Source of the DNA: Haploplasma modicum ATCC 29102
Lineage (GTDB): Bacteria > Bacillota_I > Bacilli_A > Acholeplasmatales > Acholeplasmataceae
Reading direction: 5' to 3'
NCBI RefSeq assembly: GCF_000687835.1
Contig: NZ_JHYB01000002.1
Location: 248,001 to 312,000, forward strand
DNA length: 64,000 nt
Below the pieces are notes generated by a model that made no database searches, was not told the DNA's origin, and was given only the letters and a program-made list of their open reading frames with translations. This document shows, one piece after another, positions 54,373 through 61,228 of the stretch. Numbering within the stretch: the stretch's first letter is position 1; each line of letters opens with the position of its first letter. A program made the translations under genes and the position numbers.

Positions 54373-56225
54373 TTATTCTAATTCAAAAACACCTGTAAAT
54401 AACTGGTAATAAACACCCTTTTGCTCAATTAGAGTATCATGATCACCTCGTTCAATAATCTTACCATCTTCTAAGATAATAATTGCTTTTGAGTTTTTAA
54501 TTGTAGATAATCTATGGGCAATTACAAATACTGTTCTGCCTTTCATTAGTTTATCCATTCCATCTTGAATTAATTTTTCTGTGTATGTATCAATTGATGA
54601 AGTAGCCTCATCTAATATTAAAACAGGTGGATTGGATATTGCTGCACGTGCAATTGAAAGTAATTGTCTTTGTCCTTGTGATAGATTTGCTCCATCATCA
54701 GTAATTATAGTATCATATCCATCTTTAAGTTTTAAAATAAACTCATGTGCATTAGCAAGTTTTGCTGCTTCTATTACTTCATCCATTGTGGCATCAAGTT
54801 TGCCATACTTAATATTTTCTTTAACACTTGTGTGGAATAGATGTGTATCTTGTAATACGATACCAAGTGATTTTCTTAAAGAAGATTTTTTAATATTTTT
54901 AATATCAATTCCATCAAACAGGATGGAACCCTTATTTATTTCATAAAAACGGTTTATTAAGTTGGTTATTGTTGTTTTTCCTGCACCTGTTGATCCAACA
55001 AAGGCAATCTTTTGACCTGGTTTGGCATAAAGCGAAATATCTTTTAATATTAATCTTGATTCATCATATCCAAAATCAACATCCTTAAATACAACATCAC
55101 CCTTTAATAAAGTAAGGGTATCGTTATCTTTCCATGCCCATTGGTTACTATTTTCCTCTGACTCAATTAAGTTATTTTCTTCATCTATTAAAACATTAAC
55201 TAATGTAACATGTCCATTATCAACTTCTTTTTCTAAGTCCATTACTTCAAAAATTCTACTTGCTCCAGCAAGTGCCATTTGAACAAAGTTTAGTTGTTGA
55301 CCCATTTGGTTTACTGGTCCAGTAAACTGACGAGTAAATAATAAATATGTTACAAGTGCTGGAATTGTAAGTAGTCCTTTTGAAACTAATATACCACCTA
55401 ATACTGCTGCAATTGAAAAACTTAAATACCCCATATTAACAGTAATTGGTATTAACATTCCACTTCTAGATGTGGAGTGGATATTCTTGCTGCATTTGTT
55501 ACATTTCTATTTAGTTCACTAAAACCTTTAATATTTTCTTCCTCATGTCTAAATACTTTAACAACTTTTTGACCTTCAATCATTTCTTCAATATAACCAT
55601 TAAGTTTACCAACATTTACTTGTTGAGCTTTAAAAAATGGTCTAGTTCCTCTTGAAATGAGTCTTGTTATAATTATTAATATACCACTGAATATAATTGT
55701 AAATATTGATAAAATCCATGATGTGAGTAACATTGCAAGTAAATATGCAAACATCATCAGAATTGATGTTGCTAGCTGTGGTAAACTTTGAGAGATCATT
55801 TGACGGGTTGCATCAACGTCATTAGTGTATCTACTCATTAAATCACCATGTTTATTTGTATCAAAATAATTAAGTGGTAAATCTAACATATGTTCAAATA
55901 GATTACCTCTAATATAAAGTAGACTATCTTGTCCAACATCAACCATAATTCTTAAATGAACATAAGTAAATGAAATACTTATTATATAAAAGACTATCAT
56001 TGTGGTAATTAGTTTAATGACTCCTGCAAAACTTGGATTAGTTATCCCTGATATTCTAACCGCTTCTTCTAGAATATTTTGAATTGTACTTACTGCTTTA
56101 ACATTAGCAAGTGTTCCTACAATCATAAATATTGCTACAAGTAAAAGCTTAAATCCATTTTCTTTAATAACAATACTAAGTAGTCTTTTAAAAGTTCCTT
56201 TTTTGGCTTGTATTTTCTTATTCAT
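54373..56225 (-). pseudogene. Multidrug-type ABC exporter half-transporter, frameshifted by a 5-bp duplication
   Basis: Two frames form one type-IV ABC exporter subunit of about 610 aa. The 5' part (56225-55452) has the membrane domain (DLPLNYFDTNKHGDLMSRYTNDVD, GYIEEMIEGQKVVKVF) and stops after NAARIST. The 3' part (from about 55470 to 54373) has the last helices (GMLIPITVNMGYLSF) and the ATPase domain (GSTGAGKTTI, LSQGQRQLLSIARA, VLILDEATSSID, AHRLSTI). At the join the plus strand reads GTGGAGTGGA (55472-55481), a tandem 5-bp repeat; with one copy removed the frame runs through ARISTSRSGMLIPI. The 3' frame has no ribosome site at its first ATG. The partner subunit upstream is intact. Confidence 0.85.
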
Positions 56226-57955
56226 TATTGTTCCACCTCTTTAGACTTGCTTTGAGTATCATATATTGTTTTATACATCAAGTTTTTTTCGTATAATTCC
56301 TGATGGGTACCAATTGCACTAATTCCATTTTCATCCATGATAATTATAATATTCGCACTTTCAATACTACTTAATCTTTGACTGATTACGACTTTTGTCA
56401 TATCTGGCGTCTCATTTTTTAATGATTCTCTAATTTTTGCATCAGTTTTTGTATCAACTGCGCTTGTTGAATCATCTAGGATTAGAATTTTAGGATTTGC
56501 AATTAAAGCTCTAGCAATAGTTAATCTTTGTCTTTGTCCACCACTAACATTAACTCCACCCTGCTCAATCCAAGTATCTAGATTATCTTTCATTTTAAAT
56601 ACAAAGTCATAAGCTTGAGCTTGTTTAAGTGCTCTAATTATCTCTTCATCAGTTGCATCTTTCTTGCCCCATTTAATATTATCTCTAATTGTCCCACTAA
56701 ATAAAACATTCTTTTGTAACACTAAAATTACTTCTTTTCTAAGTGTTTCTAATCCGTAATCTTTAACATTGATGCCAGATACATAAACAGAGCCACTAGT
56801 TGTATCATATAGTCTTGATAATAACTGAACAAGTGTTGTTTTACCAGTTCCAGTTGACCCAAATATTCCAACAAATGAACCACTTGGTACATCTAAATTA
56901 ATATTTTTTAAAACATACTTATCATTTGATTGATTGTAACTAAAATTTACATTTTCAAATCTAAATGATCCATCTCTTACTTCATTAACTGGTTCTTGAC
57001 TTTCAGTTAAGTATGGTCTTTCATCTAAAACTTCATTAATTCTGTTAACTGATGCTCTAGAAATTACAATCATTAAAAATACTTGACTAATCATCATTAA
57101 ACTAAATAAAATTTGGTTAATATATGTAATAGAATTTGCAAATTGTCCTTCAGTTAAATTGCCTCCAACCATCATTTTTGAAGCAAACCAACCAATTAAA
57201 ACAAAACTTAATCCAATAGCAAATTGCATTAAAGGACTATTAAAAATAATTATTTTCTCAGCTCTTATTGCAACATCTCTTACATCTTTAGTTGCATTAT
57301 GAAATCTATTTGCTTCATAATCTTCTCTTACATATGATTTAACCGTTCTAATACCCATTAAATCTTCTTGAATAGTCTGGTTTAAGTTATCTATTTTTGT
57401 AAACATTTTAACAAAATGCTTATGTGCTGTTTTCATGATTAAATAAAAACCAACAATTAAGATTGGTATTGTTATTACAAATGTTAAAGCAAGTTTTCCT
57501 GCAAATAATAAAATACTTATAATTGAAAAGATAATTAAAGCCGGTGATCTAAATGCAATTCTAATGATCATATTAGTACTTTGTTGAATCATATTAACAT
57601 CTAATGTCATTCTTGTAATTAAACTAGATGTTTTAAAATTATCAATATTTTCAAATGAATATTCTTGGATTTTTTCAAATTGTGCTTGTCTTAAATTATG
57701 ACCAAATTCAGTTGAAACTTTTGCTGCTAGCTTTGTTACAAGAATACCAAATATAAGCGCAATAATTGCTGATATAACCATTAATGCACCATAGGTGTAT
57801 ATTAACTTCATATCATTGTTTTTAACACCATCATCAATCAATTTACTCATAAATACTGGTATTAGTATTTCAAAAAACACTTCAATTAAAACAATAATTG
57901 GTGTTAGTATTAATTCTTTTTTTACTGTATTAAAATATTTAAATAATTTTCTCAT
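56225..57955 (-). CDS. ABC exporter half-transporter (membrane plus ATPase domain)
   Basis: 576 aa from ATG 57953-57955, decided by GAGGAAG; an ATG six codons earlier also exists. Six helices with ENIDNFKTSSLITRMTLDV and EDLMGIRTVKSYVREDYEANRF, then an ATPase domain with GSTGTGKTTLVQ, signature VSGGQRQRLTIARALI and LILDDSTSAVDTKTD. The Walker B is followed by Asp (LDDS), not the catalytic Glu. This is the usual degenerate-site subunit of heterodimeric exporters such as YheI/H or LmrC/D; the partner with DEA is the next gene. It overlaps marR by 17 bases and the partner by one. Confidence 0.9.
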   Translation of the reverse strand: MRKLFKYFNTVKKELILTPIIVLIEVFFEILIPVFMSKLIDDGVKNNDMKLIYTYGALMVISAIIALIFGILVTKLAAKVSTEFGHNLRQAQFEKIQEYSFENIDNFKTSSLITRMTLDVNMIQQSTNMIIRIAFRSPALIIFSIISILLFAGKLALTFVITIPILIVGFYLIMKTAHKHFVKMFTKIDNLNQTIQEDLMGIRTVKSYVREDYEANRFHNATKDVRDVAIRAEKIIIFNSPLMQFAIGLSFVLIGWFASKMMVGGNLTEGQFANSITYINQILFSLMMISQVFLMIVISRASVNRINEVLDERPYLTESQEPVNEVRDGSFRFENVNFSYNQSNDKYVLKNINLDVPSGSFVGIFGSTGTGKTTLVQLLSRLYDTTSGSVYVSGINVKDYGLETLRKEVILVLQKNVLFSGTIRDNIKWGKKDATDEEIIRALKQAQAYDFVFKMKDNLDTWIEQGGVNVSGGQRQRLTIARALIANPKILILDDSTSAVDTKTDAKIRESLKNETPDMTKVVISQRLSSIESANIIIIMDENGISAIGTHQELYEKNLMYKTIYDTQSKSKEVEQ

Positions 57956-58388
57956 TACTTTCTTCCTCATCAATCCATTTATCTATTTTATCAATTACAT
58001 TTTTCAATAATTTTGTATCTTTATCACCTAGCATTATATTAAATGATTCTTCTACTTCATTAGTAATTTCCAATGCTTTAATTGCTTGCATTTCACCTTT
58101 ATTTGTAAGTGATATTTCTTTTTTTCTTTTATCTATCTTGGATTCATTTCTAAGCAGATAATTTTGTAGTACTAGGCCATCAATAATTCCAGTTACTGAA
58201 CCACCTCTGATTTGAAACTCTTTTTCAATATCTTTTTGATAAATTATTTTATCTTTATTACGGTAGATATATGATAAAACTCTAGCTTGTCCTACATATA
58301 GTCCATTTTCTAAGTGTCTTTTATCTAGTAATCTTTTTAATTTATTTGAAGAAATAAATAATTCTTTTATTAAACGATTATTTTTCAT
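57939..58388 (-). CDS. MarR family transcriptional regulator of the ABC exporter operon
   Basis: 149 aa. Winged-helix core with YLSYIYRNKD-like helix (ARVLSYIYRNKDKIIYQKDIEKEFQIRGGSVTGIIDGL), recognition helix and the wing SKIDKRKKEISLTNKG. It heads an operon with a heterodimeric multidrug-type exporter, a frequent arrangement in which the repressor controls itself and the pump and is released by ligand. A palindrome GTTAGG-CT-CCTAAC directly after the -10 box is the likely operator. Confidence 0.9.
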   Translation of the reverse strand: MKNNRLIKELFISSNKLKRLLDKRHLENGLYVGQARVLSYIYRNKDKIIYQKDIEKEFQIRGGSVTGIIDGLVLQNYLLRNESKIDKRKKEISLTNKGEMQAIKALEITNEVEESFNIMLGDKDTKLLKNVIDKIDKWIDEEESNEKII

Positions 58389-58402
58389 AGTACCTCCTTA
58401 TT

Positions 58403-58416
58403 GTTAGGCTCCTAAC
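58403..58416. promoter_or_regulatory. Putative MarR operator GTTAGG-CT-CCTAAC
   Basis: Perfect palindrome between the -10 box and the ribosome site of marR, in the position for autorepression. Confidence 0.65.
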
Positions 58417-58417
58417 T

Positions 58418-58446
58418 ATTATAGACTATTATTTTAAAAAAGCAAA
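58418..58446 (-). promoter_or_regulatory. Promoter of the marR-ABC operon
   Basis: Minus strand TATAAT (58418-58423) with a weak TTTGCT (58441-58446) at 17 bp. Confidence 0.55.
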
Positions 58447-58456
58447 TAAAAATACT

Positions 58457-58490
58457 CAAAAAAAAGTTATCAAAACTATCTTTGATAACT
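58457..58490 (-). terminator. Terminator of the ECF S-component/DUF4430 pair
   Basis: AGTTATCAAA/TTTGATAACT stem (58465-58474 with 58481-58490), then eight T on the minus strand. Confidence 0.85.
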
Positions 58491-58997
58491 GTTGTATTTT
58501 AAAATTATATTTTTAAAGGTATTATAAGTTTTTTCATAGAGTAAATATACAATAATAAAGTTTGAAAACCCCATAATAATTTGAAACGGAAGATCACTTA
58601 GTAAATAGATTTTAAACGGAATTTTCGTAATAAATACGCTTGGTATAGCCATTATTAAACCAAATATCATTGCGTAAAAAAGACTAAATAAACTTAAAAA
58701 TAAAATGTTATCACTTCTAAATATTGTATTTAATAATAAGGGAATAAATAACCAAGCTATAACAATAAAAATATAATGTGTATATAAAAGCATCCCATTT
58801 GGTGATATTAAATTAAAGATAAAACTATATAAAACAATGATTATCGATGTTTCTTTAACTCTTAATACTTTACTGTATAAAATTATTAAAAAGGTTGTAA
58901 GTGATACATTAGGAATAAAAGCTAAGGATACTTGTTGAACAATTAAAATTGCAGTCAAATTAACAATTAAAATAAAACTTCTTAATTTACTCATCAA
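58476..58997 (-). CDS. ECF transporter S component (substrate unknown)
   Basis: 173 aa, about five to six helices. The C-terminal LSDLPFQIIMGFSNFIIVYLLYE is a recurring signature of ECF substrate-binding proteins (compare D-x-P-F-H-x-x-x-G-x-x-N), and SPNGMLLYTHYIF fits the middle. The paired upstream gene encodes a DUF4430 protein, a domain related to the C-terminal part of transcobalamin-type binders, so cobalamin or another bulky vitamin could be the cargo. This is inference from pairing. Genes overlap by 11 bases. Confidence 0.7.
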   Translation of the reverse strand: MMSKLRSFILIVNLTAILIVQQVSLAFIPNVSLTTFLIILYSKVLRVKETSIIIVLYSFIFNLISPNGMLLYTHYIFIVIAWLFIPLLLNTIFRSDNILFLSLFSLFYAMIFGLIMAIPSVFITKIPFKIYLLSDLPFQIIMGFSNFIIVYLLYEKTYNTFKNIILKYNSYQR

Positions 58998-59388
58998 AGT
59001 TAATCTCTTCTAGTTTTATTAAATAAATCCCATACGCTTTTAAACTCATATCTCTTGCTCCATACATCGACATTTCAAATTCATCATTATTTTTAATATA
59101 GATAGCAAGAAAGTTAGTTTCTAAATTAGATACTAAATCTTGATTGTTTGTCGTTATTTGAATAATCATTCCGTGTTTTTCATATATTTTGAAATTGTTA
59201 TTTAAAACATCATACAGTGATTCACTTTCATTATATTTTAAAATATATTCTTTTTTACTTTCGCTATTTTCTAAAATAACCGTAATTGATGAACTTCCGA
59301 TAGTTTTAGCTGGTTTTACTAACAAATATAATACTATCCCAATTATTGCTACTGCAATTACAACTACTATTTTTTTTAAATATTTCAA
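58987..59388 (-). CDS. Membrane-anchored DUF4430-like protein
   Basis: 133 aa. One N-terminal helix (about 5-23) without a lipobox, then a small domain: SITVILENSESKKEYILKYN, SLYDVLNNN (the T/S-x-x-D-x-L of DUF4430) and a late strand pair FLAIYIKNNDEFEMSMYGARDMSLKAYGIYLIKLEE, where DUF4430 has N-G, a Gly turn and D-G-D. Known members are extracytoplasmic and stand next to ECF S components in Firmicutes, as here. It probably hands a vitamin to the transporter. Family match by eye. Confidence 0.6.
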   Translation of the reverse strand: MKYLKKIVVVIAVAIIGIVLYLLVKPAKTIGSSSITVILENSESKKEYILKYNESESLYDVLNNNFKIYEKHGMIIQITTNNQDLVSNLETNFLAIYIKNNDEFEMSMYGARDMSLKAYGIYLIKLEEINFDE

Positions 59389-59403
59389 AAAATCAATCCT
59401 CCT

Positions 59404-59430
59404 ATAAAAAAGTAGACATAATGTCTACTT
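59404..59430 (-). terminator. Terminator of the five-helix membrane protein gene
   Basis: AAGTAGAC-ATAAT-GTCTACTT hairpin followed by T6 on the minus strand. Confidence 0.85.
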
Positions 59431-59435
59431 AATAT

Positions 59436-60107
59436 TTAACTTATATATGGTCTATCCTCTTCTTCTTTATCAAGAATTACATCTTTTCTTTCTTCTATTT
59501 CTTTTTGTTTTGGCATTTTTTGTTCATTTAATGCTTTTTGGTATAAACGGTATTTACCATACCCACCAGTTCCATCATAAATTAAGTATACACCACCAAC
59601 TACAGAAATAACTAGTAATAGCCAACCAACCCATTCTGAATCAAAATTCTTATTTGCTACAATTACGGTTGCTAATGGTAATAATGCAAGATGAGCCCAA
59701 AATTTAACTTGTTCAGTTTTTTCACCAAGAAAAGTAATTGAATAAAAGAAGATAACTGCTCTCATACTAAAGATAAAAACTAAACTATATTTATAAACGA
59801 TTTGCCATGTATTACTTAAAGTAACTTCATCATTCATTGATTTTATCCCAATTACTAATAAAATAACTCCAAGTATTGTATCAAGAACTATTTCAATAAG
59901 ATTTAAAGTTCTAAGAATTTCTTTGTTTAGTGATTTCATTAATGAGTATACTCTAAAAATAGAAAATACAATTACTACGCCACCTGTTACTAAATATACT
60001 AATTCAGTATTAAATTTAAAAACAATACCAACAACAATTAGTATTACTGCTAATACCCATTTTAATGCAAAACCATATGAAGGTCTTCCTATTTCAGATT
60101 TACTCAT
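59436..60107 (-). CDS. Multi-helix membrane protein, unknown function
   Basis: 223 aa from ATG 60105-60107, decided by AGGAGG; the frame runs 23 codons further upstream into ilvE. Six to seven helices with a short cytosolic N-terminus and a charged C-terminal tail of about 40 residues (KALNEQKMPKQKEIEERKD). The repeated Gly-rich helices resemble DUF308/HdeD-like proteins, but I would not assign it. It has its own TATAAT just inside the end of ilvE and is a single-gene transcript. Confidence 0.65.
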   Translation of the reverse strand: MSKSEIGRPSYGFALKWVLAVILIVVGIVFKFNTELVYLVTGGVVIVFSIFRVYSLMKSLNKEILRTLNLIEIVLDTILGVILLVIGIKSMNDEVTLSNTWQIVYKYSLVFIFSMRAVIFFYSITFLGEKTEQVKFWAHLALLPLATVIVANKNFDSEWVGWLLLVISVVGGVYLIYDGTGGYGKYRLYQKALNEQKMPKQKEIEERKDVILDKEEEDRPYIS

Positions 60108-60151
60108 ATATATCCTCCTATTTACTGTCTTAATTATAACATAATTTTTAC

Positions 60152-61144
60152 TTATAAAACAATTTTTGTAATCCAATCATATTTATCAGGAATTACTGAA
60201 TAATGAATATTTGTTAATATCTCTTTAAGTTCCAAAGATTTATCATGAGTTAGAAATACTGTTTCTTCGCCAAGATGAGTAATTGAACTTATTGGCGTAA
60301 TAAGTGCACCAGTTCCACAAGCACTAGCTTCTTTAAATCTTTTTAAGTCATTAATGTATACATCTTCCTCAATAACTTCTAAACTTAAATAATCTCTTGC
60401 GATAACTTTCAAAGAATCATTAGTTATTGAAGGAAGAATTGAGTTTGATTTTGGTGTTATATACTTATTATCATATGTAATTCCAAAAAAGTTTGCAGCC
60501 CCTACTTCCTCAATTTTGGTATGAGTTAATGGGTCTAAAAAAACTGCATCGTTATATCCTAATGCTTTGACGCTAGATAGTGCATAAAGCGATGATCCAT
60601 AATTAGGACCAACTTTTACCATACCCGTTCCATTGGGAGCTGCACGGTCATAAAATGTTGTAAGACATCTAGTTTTTGCTAAATTATTGAAATATGCACC
60701 TACTGGAGTTACAGTTACTATTAACATATAGTCATTACTTGGACCAACTCCAAGTTTTGGGCCAACCCCAATCATTAATGGTCTAATATATAGAGCTTCA
60801 CTTTTATTATTCTCTGGAATATATTTTTTATTAGCTTTTACTAATTCTACAATGATTTTAGTAAACTCATCTTCAAAAATTACAGGCATCATCATTCTAC
60901 TACAACTTTTAATAAATCTTTTTGCATTTTCTTTTACTCTAAATAAATTGATAGACCCATCACTTACTTTATAAGCCTTAAGACCTTCAAAGGCCTGCTG
61001 CCCATAATGAAGTGATGTTGACATCACAGAAATATTTATTGTATCTTCGGTACTTAAGTATCCTTCTTGCCATTTATTATCTTTAAATTCTTTTATATAA
61101 ACATATTCACATTTTTGATAGCTAAAACCATTTGCTTTAATCAT
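60152..61144 (-). CDS. ilvE: Branched-chain amino acid aminotransferase
   Basis: 330 aa from ATG 61142-61144, decided by AAGGAGG; a longer frame adds nine residues. Fold-type IV PLP enzyme of the larger BCAT group: SLHYGQQAFEGLKAY, FIKSCSRMMMP, YIRPLMIGVGPKLGVGPS, the PLP lysine in GTGMVKVGPNYGSSL, EVGAANFF and ACGTGALITPI. It interconverts Val, Leu and Ile with their keto acids. In an organism that seems to live on peptides it may supply keto acids for branched-chain lipids or energy rather than synthesis. Single gene. Confidence 0.93.
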   Translation of the reverse strand: MIKANGFSYQKCEYVYIKEFKDNKWQEGYLSTEDTINISVMSTSLHYGQQAFEGLKAYKVSDGSINLFRVKENAKRFIKSCSRMMMPVIFEDEFTKIIVELVKANKKYIPENNKSEALYIRPLMIGVGPKLGVGPSNDYMLIVTVTPVGAYFNNLAKTRCLTTFYDRAAPNGTGMVKVGPNYGSSLYALSSVKALGYNDAVFLDPLTHTKIEEVGAANFFGITYDNKYITPKSNSILPSITNDSLKVIARDYLSLEVIEEDVYINDLKRFKEASACGTGALITPISSITHLGEETVFLTHDKSLELKEILTNIHYSVIPDKYDWITKIVL

Positions 61145-61228
61145 ATAGTCCTCCTTTTGTTCGAACATCAAAGTAAAACAATTCTATCACATTTTACTAT
61201 TTAAAAACAAGAAAAACTATAAAGTTTA

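Noticed and set aside
54373-55458. A separate intact gene for the ATPase half of the exporter
   Set aside because: Its first ATG falls inside a conserved membrane segment, has no ribosome site, and joins the upstream frame exactly at a tandem 5-bp repeat; a frameshift explains it better.
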